In this document: positions 23,982-32,317 of the stretch, one piece after another | How positions within the stretch are numbered: the stretch's first letter is position 1 | How the letters are laid out: every line of letters starts with the position of its first letter | NCBI GenBank assembly: GCA_018969845.1 | Contig: JAGWXP010000007.1 | Coordinates: 1-32,317 of the forward strand | DNA: 32,317 nt | Direction: 5' to 3' | DNA from: Lysobacteraceae bacterium | GTDB lineage: Bacteria; Pseudomonadota; Gammaproteobacteria; Xanthomonadales; Rhodanobacteraceae | Position numbers and translations under genes: made by a program | Notes under the pieces: generated by a model | The model's input: only the letters and a program-made list of their open reading frames with translations | The model's database searches: none | Told to the model about the DNA's origin: nothing

Positions 23982-26476
23982 TTCGTCGTCTCGCGACAAT
24001 CGCCGCTGCACTGGCCCTGTCTCAGGCGGTGTGGGCGGATGTCGGCCTGCAATCAGGCGCGGCCAACAACCTGCCCGCCCTACCCGCCGGCAACTATTTC
24101 TCGAATTACTACATCGATGTTCCGGCCGGCGCGCAGCAACTTGCAGTCAACCTCAACGCCAGCGGCGGCGACGTGGATCTGTTCGTGCGCTTCGGTTCGC
24201 CGTTCCCGGTGCAGAACACGAGCGTCAGCTACCCGACCGTCAGCTACGACCTGCTCAGCCGCTACGGCCAATACCACTCGGGAAGCTCCACGTCGAACGA
24301 ATCCGTGCTGATCCTGCCATCCGACAAAGTGCCGTTGCAGACCGGGCGCTGGTATATCGCATTGATCAACGGCGGTAGCTCAACCGCAAACGGTACACTG
24401 ACTGCGAGCTATTCGTCGACTGTGCCAGTCGGCGATATCGCACTGGATTTCAACAGCAGTTACGTCGATCCGAAGGATGCCAAGAACAATTGCGACATCA
24501 GCTTCTGGACCGACTCGACACCGGCCACGCCGATCGGCGGCAACAACGGTACAACCCTGGGCCAGCAGCGTCAGAATGCGTTGGCCTATGCCGCGAACGA
24601 ACTGGTCGCCCAACTCGGTATTCCGACCACGGTCACCGTGCAGGCCTGCGGCGCACATCTGGGCGGCGACAACAACTCGGCCACGCTGGCGCATGCCGGC
24701 GCGACGTCCTTCTTCTACGACGAACCACACTATCCGTCGCCATCGTTGCCGAAAAAATACACCTGGTACCCCTCGACGGTCGCCACGCGCCTGAACGGCT
24801 CCAGCCTGTGCGGATTCGCCGGCGGCGCCTGCGACACCCTGAGCAACGACGAAATCCAGGCCGTGTTCAACATGGACGTCGGTACCGCGAGCGTGCTCAA
24901 TGGCCAGAAGTTCTATCTGGGTTTCGACCCGAACCAGAAGCCGGCGGGCCAGATCGATTTCATCCACATCGCCATGCACGAGATGACGCACGGTCTTGGT
25001 TTTCTCGGCTTGGTCAATACCGATTCGACGCAGGGCCCGCTGGGAGCCAAAGCCGGTTTGACTGTCAACGGCAGCTCCGCCTCCATCGACTACACCAACC
25101 TGACCGACGGTCCGTTCGACGACATCTTCGACGACAGCGTTTCCATCGTTGCCAATGCCGGCACGACCTATACGCCATTTGCCGGTTACGAAGTGAATGG
25201 CGCCAACGATGCCGCCCGCGCGGCGGCGATGGTGTCCGGTGGCACGACAACCTCGGGGGGGGATTACGTGCCCGGTCTGTACGGCACGACCAACTGTGGC
25301 GTTTACAGTGGCCCATGCACCGGTCTGCGCTGGTCCGATGCCGGGGCGGCAAATTCATCCGTCAACCAAAACGTCGGACGCGCCGCACCGGCGGATTTCC
25401 CGAGCCTGTACGCGCCCTGCGACAAGTCCAAGACCAGCACCTGCGCCGAGCAGAACGGATCGACCCTGTCGCACACGGTGCAGGCCGGAGACATGATGAA
25501 CGCGTACGATTCCGGAACGAATCTGCGCAACATGGGCCTGGCCGTGCCCATGCTCGGACCGATCGGCTGGTCCAATGCCGCCGCGCCGATGCCGACGTGG
25601 GGCCAGCCGATACCCAGCAACTGGTACGACGTCTCGCATTCCGGCCACGGGTTTGATTTTCAACTCGGCTATCACGATGCCATCAATGGCGACGTATATG
25701 TCCTGACGTTTTATAGCTATGCTGCGGACGGCGCTCCCGAGTGGTACCAAGCAGTCGGCCATTTGGTCGATGGCGTGTTTCTTCCCGCCATCCAGAGTGC
25801 CAACGGCAGCACCTTGTTGCGCGTGAAGTACGCCTCGAATGCGCCCGGACAACTCGGCGCGACAGCCGACACGTCCTATTACGGCAGCGTCGTCGTCGAT
25901 TTCAACCAAGCGGCAAACTCGCCGGTCTGCCGCAACGTCGACCGCAGCCAGGCGCCGCAACTGGCGGTGATGTACTGGGTGATCGGCACCGATGCGACCA
26001 ATACCGCCAACGACCAAAGCGCGTCGTGGTGCATGCAGCCGATCGTCCCGCTGGCATCGCATGCCACTCCCGATTACAACGGCCACTGGTACGCCGGTTC
26101 CGCCGATTCCGGCTGGGGTTTTGAATTGCTCGATGTGAATGTAGGCAGCGCATCGCCAGCGGTATTTGTCTACATGTACTACCCCGGACCGAACAATCAG
26201 CCGACGTGGGCTGCCGCATCGGGCACCCTGGTCAACAACAGCGCAACCATGCAGGTCGTGCAAATCGCCAACGGTTATTGCCGTACCTGCACGCCGCCGG
26301 CCGGCGGCGTGCAGCCGGGTCCTTCCATTGGCAGCATGCGATTGACGCTGAATCCGATTACGGCAGGACAACAACCGACCGGGATCGCGACCTTCCAACT
26401 CGCCTATCCGGGTGGTGGCGCCTTTACACGCAACAATGTGCCGATCCAGATGCTCTCGGTTCCAACCGGACGTTAG
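23978..26476 (+). CDS. Secreted zinc metalloprotease with PPC domain and duplicated C-terminal module
   Basis: The 832-aa product starts with a signal peptide (cleavage near VWA-D21). A bacterial pre-peptidase (PPC) beta-domain follows at about 39-137 (GDVDLFVRFG, GRWYIALING). The central catalytic region has the zinc motif HEMTHGLGF (His334, Glu335, His338). At the metzincin third-ligand position (HExxHxxGxxH/D) there is Gly344 instead of His or Asp, so the third ligand must come from elsewhere. The C-terminus holds two related modules, from Trp549 (NWYDVSHSGHGFDFQL) and from Trp704 (HWYAGSADSGWGFELL). Each continues with a run of Tyr-rich strands and a PxW..A.G.LV motif. The protein is probably secreted or on the cell surface. 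Substrate and processing are unknown. Confidence 0.85.
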   Translation: MIRRLATIAAALALSQAVWADVGLQSGAANNLPALPAGNYFSNYYIDVPAGAQQLAVNLNASGGDVDLFVRFGSPFPVQNTSVSYPTVSYDLLSRYGQYHSGSSTSNESVLILPSDKVPLQTGRWYIALINGGSSTANGTLTASYSSTVPVGDIALDFNSSYVDPKDAKNNCDISFWTDSTPATPIGGNNGTTLGQQRQNALAYAANELVAQLGIPTTVTVQACGAHLGGDNNSATLAHAGATSFFYDEPHYPSPSLPKKYTWYPSTVATRLNGSSLCGFAGGACDTLSNDEIQAVFNMDVGTASVLNGQKFYLGFDPNQKPAGQIDFIHIAMHEMTHGLGFLGLVNTDSTQGPLGAKAGLTVNGSSASIDYTNLTDGPFDDIFDDSVSIVANAGTTYTPFAGYEVNGANDAARAAAMVSGGTTTSGGDYVPGLYGTTNCGVYSGPCTGLRWSDAGAANSSVNQNVGRAAPADFPSLYAPCDKSKTSTCAEQNGSTLSHTVQAGDMMNAYDSGTNLRNMGLAVPMLGPIGWSNAAAPMPTWGQPIPSNWYDVSHSGHGFDFQLGYHDAINGDVYVLTFYSYAADGAPEWYQAVGHLVDGVFLPAIQSANGSTLLRVKYASNAPGQLGATADTSYYGSVVVDFNQAANSPVCRNVDRSQAPQLAVMYWVIGTDATNTANDQSASWCMQPIVPLASHATPDYNGHWYAGSADSGWGFELLDVNVGSASPAVFVYMYYPGPNNQPTWAAASGTLVNNSATMQVVQIANGYCRTCTPPAGGVQPGPSIGSMRLTLNPITAGQQPTGIATFQLAYPGGGAFTRNNVPIQMLSVPTGR

Positions 26477-26501
26477 ACAGGACCGGCCTCACCGGTCATG
26501 C

Positions 26502-26536
26502 ACAACGGCCGCGCCACGCGGCCGTTGTAGTTTTTT
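26502..26536 (+). terminator. Strong rho-independent terminator after the metalloprotease gene
   Basis: A perfect 12-bp stem (ACAACGGCCGCG / CGCGGCCGTTGT, 26502-26528) with a 3-nt loop is followed by AG and six T residues. It lies 25 bp after the protease stop codon. A smaller GACCGG / CCGGTC inverted repeat lies just before it. Confidence 0.92.
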
Positions 26537-26595
26537 GCTTAACGAAAGTCTATGCTGCAAAGCCGACAGCGTTTCCACCCTTTACGGAGGAGCCC

Positions 26596-27192
26596 ATGCT
26601 GGTGGAAGTCAGACCCAGCAACGACATCCATAGCACCCGCGTCCTGTCGCTGGATTCCAGCGGCCGCATCCTGGACTGGATGAGTTGGCAGGACGCGGTA
26701 TGCCTGTACGTGCGCGATGCCGTGGCCTGGACGCTCGGCGATGCGTGCCTGACCGTGCATGGCGGCACCAACCGCGACAGCGGCCTGCAAAGCACGATCG
26801 ACCTGCATCCCATCGTCGCCAGCCGAGGTCATGCGCGTGCGGGCCTGATCGAACCTGCACCCGCCCTCACCAATGCCGCGCTGTTCGCACGCGACCGCAT
26901 GTTGTGCCTGTATTGCGGCGATCATTTTTCGCGCGGTGAACTCACCCGCGATCATGTCGTGCCGTTGTCCAAGGGCGGCCTGGACGTCTGGGAAAACGTT
27001 GTCAGTGCTTGCATCTGCTGCAACGTGCGCAAGGGCTGTCACACGCCGCAGCAGGCCGGCATGCCGCTGCTCGCCGTGCCGTACCGGCCGAGCTGGGTCG
27101 AGCATCTGATCCTTTCCAACCGCAACATCCTCGCCGACCAGATGGAATTCCTGGTGCATCATTTGCCGAAGAACCGGCGTCACCTGGCGTAG
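26596..27192 (+). CDS. HNH endonuclease family protein
   Basis: The 198-aa protein has a C-terminal HNH nuclease motif: the zinc-knuckle CLYCGDHF, the metal-binding LTRDHVVPLSKGG, the Asn in DVWENVVSAC, and a second Cys pair in CICCNVRKG. The N-terminal 100 residues (RVLSLDSSGRILDWMSWQDAV) are typical of a widespread single-gene proteobacterial HNH family of unknown role. A GGAGG 5 nt before the ATG at 26596 fixes the start, although the frame is open further upstream. TATGCT at 26551-26556 may be its -10. It stands between a terminator and the channel gene, with no methylase or toxin partner nearby, so a restriction role is not supported. Confidence 0.88.
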   Translation: MLVEVRPSNDIHSTRVLSLDSSGRILDWMSWQDAVCLYVRDAVAWTLGDACLTVHGGTNRDSGLQSTIDLHPIVASRGHARAGLIEPAPALTNAALFARDRMLCLYCGDHFSRGELTRDHVVPLSKGGLDVWENVVSACICCNVRKGCHTPQQAGMPLLAVPYRPSWVEHLILSNRNILADQMEFLVHHLPKNRRHLA

Positions 27193-27209
27193 CAAAACCT
27201 CGGCGCGCA

Positions 27210-27238
27210 TTGTCCGAATTGGCGTTCGGCGCTATGCT
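27210..27238 (+). promoter_or_regulatory. Candidate promoter of the ClC channel gene
   Basis: TTGTCC (27210-27215) and TATGCT (27233-27238) are exactly 17 bp apart. The start would be near 27245, giving a leader of about 24 nt. The -35 is the same hexamer as that proposed for tRNA-Glu. Confidence 0.5.
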
Positions 27239-27268
27239 GCGCCGCACTAAACAATCCTCCCGACTTCG

Positions 27269-29173
27269 ATGACTGTTCCGCATCCGGATCAGCCGGATAG
27301 TAGCGGCACGGCGCTAGGCCGCATGCCGGTTTCGCCCGCTCTCACCGACACACTGATCGACGCGAAAATTCCGCGCAAGACGGCTCTGGTCGACAAGCGC
27401 GTGGTGTTGATCTCGACGATTTCCGTCCTGCTCGCTGTGGCCGCCGCTTTCGTCGCGCAAATTCTGTCTGCCCTGATCGGACTGATCACCAATCTCAGCT
27501 TCTACGGTACCTGGTCGCCTGCTTTTTCGTCACCAGCCGGCAATCAATTGGGATTGTGGGTGATCGCGATTCCCGTGATCGGCGGCATCGTTGTCGGCGC
27601 CATGGCGCGCTGGGGATCGGCCGCCATCCGCGGCCACGGCATACCGGAGGCGATGGAGCAGGTACTGCTCAACGAATCGAAGATCCCGCCCCGCATCACC
27701 TTTTTGAAGCCGGTTTCGTCGGCGATCGCGATCGGTACTGGCGGTCCATTCGGTGCTGAGGGCCCGATCATCGCCACCGGCGGCGCGCTCGGTTCGCTGG
27801 TCGGCCAAATCATGCGCGTGACCGCGACCGAGCGAAAAATCTTGCTCGCCGCCGGTGCCGCGTCCGGCATGGCCGCGGTGTTCGGCTCGCCGGTGTCGGC
27901 AGTGATTCTCGCTGTCGAATTGCTGCTGTTCGAGTTGCGACCGCGCTCGCTGATCCCGGTCGCGCTCGCCACCACCACAGCGGCCAGCATCCGCTACGCG
28001 CTGGTCGGTTCGCATGCCGTATTCGCGATGCCATCGAATGTTGTCACGCCCAGCGGCGGCGCGCTCGCGTTCTATATCGTGCTCGGCGCCCTGCTCGGTG
28101 CGGTCAGCGTGGGTGTGACCTGGCTGGTGTACGCGATCGAGGACGGATTCGACCACCTGCCGGTGCACTGGATGTGGTGGCCGGCGCTCGGCGGCATTGC
28201 CGTTGGCGTCGTGGGCTATTTCGCGCCGCTCACGCTCGGCGTCGGCTATACCAATATCGAACGGATCGTCTCCGGCAATTTTACCGCGCAGGCGCTGATG
28301 TTCCTGTGCGTGATGAAATTCCTGTCGTGGTCGATCGCACTCGGCAGCGGCACCTCGGGTGGCACCCTCGCGCCGCTGTTCACCATCGGCGGCGCCTTCG
28401 GCGGCATCGCCGGTTATGCCACATTGTCGCTTTTTCCACATTTTGGCATCGATCCGCGCATTGCCGGCCTGGTCGGTATGGCCGCGATGTTCGCGGGCGC
28501 CTCGCGTGCCCTGCTCACTTCGGTGGTGTTCGCGTTTGAGACCACACTGCAGCCGGCGAGCATCCTGCCTCTGCTCGGCGGCTGCGCGGCGGCGTACCTC
28601 GTATCCAGCCTGACCATGCGCGACACAATCATGACCGCCAAGATCGCGCGCCGCGGCGTGCGCGTGCCAACCGAATACGCAGCCGATTACCTGGATCAGG
28701 TGCTGGTGCGCGACAGCGCCGCACGCAACGTGATGACCCTGAAGACCTCGGATGAACTCGGCGAGATCCGCCGCTGGCTCGCTTGCGGCGATCCCCACGC
28801 ACAGTTCCTCGGCTACCCGGTGCTGGACGATGCCGGCAACGCGCGCGGTATCATCACACGCCGCGAACTGCTCGATCCCGCCCACGCCGAACTGACGCGC
28901 ATAGGCGATCTGCTCATACGGCCGCCGATCGTGGTCTACGAGGATCATTCGCTGCGTGAAGCCGCCGACCACATGGTCGAACACAACGTCGGCAGCGTGA
29001 TCGTGGTGACGCGCGACGCACCAACCAAGATCACCGGCGTGCTCACGCGCGGCGACCTTGTCACTGCGCATTCGCGGCGTCTAAAGGAGACACGCGACGC
29101 CGACCGCCACATCCGCATCCGCCAGACGATCCGCAAGACCCTGCGCCGGCACGGCCCCGATGCGAAGCTGTGA
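27269..29173 (+). CDS. ClC-family chloride channel/transporter with C-terminal CBS pair
   Basis: The 634-aa membrane protein has the ClC core (about 45-460). The anion-path motifs are present: [10 protein letters not shown] (120-129), [14 protein letters not shown] with the gating Glu164, the region [18 protein letters not shown] with the candidate internal proton-path Glu217, and [19 protein letters not shown]. The central Ser of GSGIP in E. coli ClcA is His123 here. Two CBS domains follow (about 488-540 and 550-612; [14 protein letters not shown] and [14 protein letters not shown]), probably sensing adenine nucleotides. It could be a chloride channel or a proton antiporter; Glu164 and Glu217 favour exchange, but this is not decided by sequence alone. 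No good Shine-Dalgarno precedes the ATG; ATG 27323 is an alternative. Confidence 0.9.
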   Translation: MTVPHPDQPDSSGTALGRMPVSPALTDTLIDAKIPRKTALVDKRVVLISTISVLLAVAAAFVAQILSALIGLITNLSFYGTWSPAFSSPAGNQLGLWVIAIPVIGGIVVGAMARWGSAAIRGHGIPEAMEQVLLNESKIPPRITFLKPVSSAIAIGTGGPFGAEGPIIATGGALGSLVGQIMRVTATERKILLAAGAASGMAAVFGSPVSAVILAVELLLFELRPRSLIPVALATTTAASIRYALVGSHAVFAMPSNVVTPSGGALAFYIVLGALLGAVSVGVTWLVYAIEDGFDHLPVHWMWWPALGGIAVGVVGYFAPLTLGVGYTNIERIVSGNFTAQALMFLCVMKFLSWSIALGSGTSGGTLAPLFTIGGAFGGIAGYATLSLFPHFGIDPRIAGLVGMAAMFAGASRALLTSVVFAFETTLQPASILPLLGGCAAAYLVSSLTMRDTIMTAKIARRGVRVPTEYAADYLDQVLVRDSAARNVMTLKTSDELGEIRRWLACGDPHAQFLGYPVLDDAGNARGIITRRELLDPAHAELTRIGDLLIRPPIVVYEDHSLREAADHMVEHNVGSVIVVTRDAPTKITGVLTRGDLVTAHSRRLKETRDADRHIRIRQTIRKTLRRHGPDAKL

Positions 29174-29208
29174 AACGCCACGGCACCGCCACACCCGTGC
29201 CGCAATCC

Positions 29209-29237
29209 TTGCCCAGACTCGCCGCGTGGCAGAGAAT
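29209..29237 (+). promoter_or_regulatory. Candidate promoter of dxs placing +1 at its ATG
   Basis: TTGCCC (29209-29214) and GAGAAT (29232-29237) are 17 bp apart. Initiation 7 bp after the -10 coincides with the dxs ATG at 29244. No Shine-Dalgarno lies in between. The gene may therefore be transcribed without a leader from here, besides any readthrough from upstream. Confidence 0.4.
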
Positions 29238-29243
29238 ACAAAG

Positions 29244-31163
29244 ATGATTGACACTTCGCGCTATCCGCGCCTCGCCCGCATCGATTCGCCCACCGACCTG
29301 CGCAAGCTCGCCGAAAGCGAACTGTCGCAAGTCGCGCGCGAACTGCGCGAGTACCTGATCGAGCAGGTCGCCGGCAGCGGCGGCCACTTCGGCGCGGGCC
29401 TGGGCGTGGTCGAACTGACCGTCGCCCTGCATTATCTCTACGACACGCCGCGCGACCGCCTGGTCTGGGACGTGGGTCATCAGTGCTATCCGCACAAGAT
29501 CCTCACCGGCCGCCGCGACCGCATCCACACGATCAAGCAAGCGGGCGGTCTGGCGCCGTTTCCGAAGCGCGACGAGAGCGAGTACGACGCCTTCGGCGTG
29601 GGCCATTCATCCACCTCGATCTCGGCCGCACTCGGCATGGCCATCGCCGCGCAACGGTCTGCGCAGCAAAATGGAAACGCAAGCGATGCGCGCAAGATCG
29701 TGGCCATCATCGGCGACGGCGGCCTCACCGGCGGCATGGCCTACGAGGCGCTGCACCACGGCGGCGACGTCGATCCGGACATGCTGGTGATCCTCAACGA
29801 CAACCAGATGTCGATCAGCGAAAATGTCGGCGCGCTGCCAAAGATGCTCGCGCGCCTGATGACGAGCCGGCGCCTGAACGCGTTGCGCGAAGGCGCCAAG
29901 CGCCGCCTGCGCCGCGATGGCCTGCTGTGGCGCTTCCTCAAGCGCTGGGAAGAGCACCTCAAGGGCATGTTCGTGCCGAGCACGCTGTTCGAGGAATTCA
30001 ATTTCCACTATTTCGGACCTATCGACGGCCACGATCTGCCGCAACTGCTGCATTCGCTGAAGACGCTGAAGAACCTGAAGGGCCCGCAGCTTCTGCACAT
30101 CATCACCACCAAGGGTAAGGGCTATGCTCCGGCGGAAGCTGCGCAAATCGAATATCACGCGGTCGGCCCGTTCGATCCCGGGAAAGGCGTGACGAAAAAA
30201 GCCGCCGGCAAGCAGAGCTACACCGACGTTTTCGGCGACTGGTTGTGCGACATGGCCGCGACAAACGAACGTCTGCTTGCGATCACGCCGGCGATGCGCG
30301 AGGGTTCCGGCCTGGTGCGCTTCGCCAAGGAATATCCGCAGCGCTACTTTGACGTCGGCATCGCCGAACAGCACGCGGTCACGCTCGCCGCCGGCATGGC
30401 TTGCGAGGGCGCGAAACCAGTGATCGCGATTTATTCGACGTTTCTGCAACGCGGCTACGATCAATTGATACACGACGTCGCTCTGCAAAACCTCGACGTC
30501 ACCTTCGCCATCGATCGCGCCGGCGTGGTCGGACCGGACGGCGCCACGCATGCCGGCAGTTTTGACCTGACCTATCTGCGCTGCATCCCGAATATGGTTG
30601 TTGCTGTGCCATCCGACGAGAACGAATGCCGACTGCTGCTGAGCACGGCGTTCGAGCACGAAGGTCCCGCCGCGGTGCGTTATCCGCGCGGAACGGGAAC
30701 CGGCGCAAAAATCGAAACGGAATTGAAGACGCTGCCCATCGGCCGCGCGGAAATTCGCCGGCGCGGCGCGGGCATCGCCATCCTCGCCTTCGGCAGTCCA
30801 CTCGCCACCGCACTCGAAGCCGGTGGGGAACTCGGCACGAGCGTCGTCAACATGCGCTTCGTCAAGCCGCTGGACGAGACGCTGATCCTGGAACTGGCGT
30901 GCACACACACGGCGCTGGTCACGGTTGAGGACAACGCCATCACCGGCGGCGCCGGCAGCGCGGTCGCGGAACTGCTGGCATCGAAAAACATCCAGACCCC
31001 GCTGCTGCAACTGGGACTTCCGGATGTCTTCCTCGAACACGCCAGCCGCGAGCGACTGCTTGCCGAAGCCGGCATCGACGCGGCGGGAATCCGCAAGGCG
31101 GTGCTTGCGCGCTGGCCACAATCGGCGGCGAGGCCGCCAGTGGAAATCAGAAACGTGATTTGA
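29244..31163 (+). CDS. dxs: 1-deoxy-D-xylulose-5-phosphate synthase Dxs
   Basis: Dxs condenses pyruvate and glyceraldehyde-3-phosphate using thiamine diphosphate. The product feeds isoprenoid synthesis and also thiamine and pyridoxal synthesis. The 639-aa product has the substrate His in [14 protein letters not shown] and the ThDP/Mg motif [14 protein letters not shown] (from Gly157) with NDNQMSIS. The catalytic Glu375 lies in [10 protein letters not shown], followed by [15 protein letters not shown]. The start at 29244 ([16 protein letters not shown]) matches the family; an in-frame ATG at 29160 adds 28 residues that are not Dxs-like and overlaps the channel gene. The 3' end overlaps the convergent prmC by 17 bp. 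Confidence 0.96.
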   Translation: MIDTSRYPRLARIDSPTDLRKLAESELSQVARELREYLIEQVAGSGGHFGAGLGVVELTVALHYLYDTPRDRLVWDVGHQCYPHKILTGRRDRIHTIKQAGGLAPFPKRDESEYDAFGVGHSSTSISAALGMAIAAQRSAQQNGNASDARKIVAIIGDGGLTGGMAYEALHHGGDVDPDMLVILNDNQMSISENVGALPKMLARLMTSRRLNALREGAKRRLRRDGLLWRFLKRWEEHLKGMFVPSTLFEEFNFHYFGPIDGHDLPQLLHSLKTLKNLKGPQLLHIITTKGKGYAPAEAAQIEYHAVGPFDPGKGVTKKAAGKQSYTDVFGDWLCDMAATNERLLAITPAMREGSGLVRFAKEYPQRYFDVGIAEQHAVTLAAGMACEGAKPVIAIYSTFLQRGYDQLIHDVALQNLDVTFAIDRAGVVGPDGATHAGSFDLTYLRCIPNMVVAVPSDENECRLLLSTAFEHEGPAAVRYPRGTGTGAKIETELKTLPIGRAEIRRRGAGIAILAFGSPLATALEAGGELGTSVVNMRFVKPLDETLILELACTHTALVTVEDNAITGGAGSAVAELLASKNIQTPLLQLGLPDVFLEHASRERLLAEAGIDAAGIRKAVLARWPQSAARPPVEIRNVI

Positions 31164-31992
31164 CGCCGCCGCTCACGCGCTCGCGGCCTTCCAAATCGCG
31201 TGCGGTTGAAATTTCCACAAATCCACTTTCTTCGAACAGACTGCGCACGGCAGTACCTTGATCGAAACCGTGTTCAAGCAACAACCAGCCGCCGGATTCC
31301 AGATGTGTTGGCGCATCGCGCACGATGATGCGGATCGCGTCAAGACCATCGGCACCGGACGCCAGCGCCGCGTGTGGTTCGAAGCGCAGATCGTTTTGCC
31401 GAAGATGCGGATCGCTTGCGGCGATGTAGGGCGGGTTCGAGACGATCAGGTTGAAGCGACGCGTAGCCAAAGCCGCACACCAGTCGCCTTGCGCGAATTC
31501 CACGTTGCGCAGCCCGAGCCGCTGGGCGTTGCCACGCGCCACGTCCAGTGCCGCGGCACTCGCATCCGTCGCCAGCACTCGCGCCCGCGCTCGCGCGGTC
31601 GCGATGGACAACGCGATCGCGCCGGAGCCGGTGCCAAGGTCAGCAATGTCAACTTTTTCGCTTTGTGGAATATGCCGCAACGCCAGATCGACCAGCAACT
31701 CGGTCTCCGGACGCGGAATCAACACATCGGGCGTAACCGCCAGATCGAGCGCGTGAAAACCGCGATGGCCGACGATGTAGGCGACCGGCTCCCCCGCCGC
31801 CCGGCGCGAGACGCAGCAGCGCGCCTGTCCGGCCAGCGCCGGCGCGACCGCATCGTCGCGATGCGCGATCAGCCAGGCGCGGTCGACGCCCAACGCATGT
31901 CCGAGCAGCAATTCCGCCTCGCCGCGCCCCTCGTCGCCGGACAGTGCAGCCTGCGCCTCGGCAAGCAGGCTGCATACCGTCTCGCCAGTCAC
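31147..31992 (-). CDS. prmC: Peptide chain release factor N5-glutamine methyltransferase PrmC
   Basis: PrmC methylates the Gln of the GGQ motif in release factors 1 and 2. The 281-aa product has an N-terminal helical domain ([17 protein letters not shown], then [24 protein letters not shown]) and a SAM-binding domain with [16 protein letters not shown] and the hallmark [13 protein letters not shown] place a GTG start at 31992, where it overlaps the stop of the upstream gene in GTGA form; this gives a length close to E. coli (277). An ATG at 32076 would add a basic, non-PrmC extension lying inside the upstream gene. The usual prfA neighbour is not present in the window. Confidence 0.92.
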   Translation of the reverse strand: MTGETVCSLLAEAQAALSGDEGRGEAELLLGHALGVDRAWLIAHRDDAVAPALAGQARCCVSRRAAGEPVAYIVGHRGFHALDLAVTPDVLIPRPETELLVDLALRHIPQSEKVDIADLGTGSGAIALSIATARARARVLATDASAAALDVARGNAQRLGLRNVEFAQGDWCAALATRRFNLIVSNPPYIAASDPHLRQNDLRFEPHAALASGADGLDAIRIIVRDAPTHLESGGWLLLEHGFDQGTAVRSLFEESGFVEISTARDLEGRERVSGGVKSRF

Positions 31993-32317
31993 GAAGCGTC
32001 TGCCGGCTTTTCCTTCGCGGCGTCTTCGACAACAACCGGTTTCGGCGTATTGCGCCAGTAACCCCCGCGCGTCCACGCCGCGAACGCATCACGCAGCCAG
32101 CCGATCAGCGCATTCGCCAGCCACAGCGCCCAGGCCAGCATCAGCACTTTGTATACCCACAGCGGTACGCTGATCGCGCTCGCTTGTGGCAGCGCATCGG
32201 CGCTGCGGTCGGCGAACCACTGCAGCGCCTGCGCGCTCGAAGCGTTGCCAGTCACGTGCATGTCGGGCGCGCCGAGCAGGCCTTGCGGCACAGCCGAGAT
32301 CAGGCTGGCCAGCGCGA
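31989..32317 (-). CDS. Membrane protein of unknown function, C-terminal part
   Basis: The frame is open to the right edge of the window, so only the last 108 residues are seen; a GTG at 32291 is in frame, but the reading continues upstream (LASLISAVPQGLLG). The fragment has a soluble stretch (MHVTGNASSAQALQWFADR), then one strongly hydrophobic helix (VPLWVYKVLMLAWALWLANAL) followed by a basic-aromatic segment (WTRGGYWRNTPKP) and a charged tail. This suggests a single C-terminal membrane anchor with a cytoplasmic end. I do not recognise the family. It overlaps the prmC start by 4 nt and is probably in the same transcript. Confidence 0.6.
   Translation of the reverse strand, partial: ALASLISAVPQGLLGAPDMHVTGNASSAQALQWFADRSADALPQASAISVPLWVYKVLMLAWALWLANALIGWLRDAFAAWTRGGYWRNTPKPVVVEDAAKEKPADAS

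Noticed and set aside
26596-27192. HNH gene as part of a restriction or defence system
   Set aside because: No methyltransferase, specificity subunit, toxin or mobile-element gene is near; the neighbours are housekeeping.

Overview
The window looks like ordinary chromosome from a GC-rich gammaproteobacterium. It is most likely in the Xanthomonadales (Lysobacterales), perhaps a Rhodanobacteraceae-like lineage. The evidence is high GC, a set of gene clusters that keep their gammaproteobacterial order (lon-hupB-ppiD, queG/nnr-tsaE-amiC, pcnB-folK-panB-panC-panD, dapA-bamC with gcvR-bcp), and a secreted protease carrying C-terminal modules that I associate with this group. The lineage call rests on gene order and protein resemblance only. 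There is no rRNA, CRISPR array, transposase, integrase or phage gene, and no gene-free gap longer than 300 bp.

Layout. 1-2580: 5' end of a putative methyltransferase (-), then mltD and fabI (+). 2598-7825: ppiD, tRNA-Asp, tRNA-Val, hupB and lon, all on the minus strand and transcribed from lon toward ppiD, with a terminator separating the tRNAs from ppiD. 7946-11265: nnr-tsaE-amiC (-), diverging from queG (+) across only 23 bp. 12340-16552: pcnB-folK-panB-panC and panD (-), with a strong terminator between panC and panD. 16634-17157: tRNA-Glu(CTC) and ferredoxin fdxA (+). 17159-18720: dapA-bamC (-), diverging through interlocked promoters from gcvR-bcp (+), followed by a PIN-PhoH ATPase. 21361-21503: a 143-bp imperfect palindrome. 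21504-22703: a FadL-like outer-membrane protein (-), diverging from thiD (+) across a foldable leader. 23682-26476: a translationally coupled pair made of a 99-aa secreted protein and an 832-aa secreted zinc metalloprotease, closed by a strong terminator. 26596-31163: HNH endonuclease, ClC-type channel with CBS domains, and dxs (+). 31147-32317: prmC and the C-terminal end of a membrane protein (-).

Most genes are housekeeping: envelope maintenance (mltD, amiC, bamC, ppiD), proteostasis (lon, ppiD), coenzyme supply (pantothenate, folate, thiamine, DXP, NAD(P)HX repair), tRNA and RF modification (queG, tsaE, prmC) and RNA decay (pcnB, PhoH). The least explained material is the small-protein/metalloprotease pair with its duplicated C-terminal module, the long palindrome, the thiD leader, and several compact promoters. 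The promoters include a face-to-face dapA/gcvR pair and likely leaderless starts at queG, nnr and dxs.
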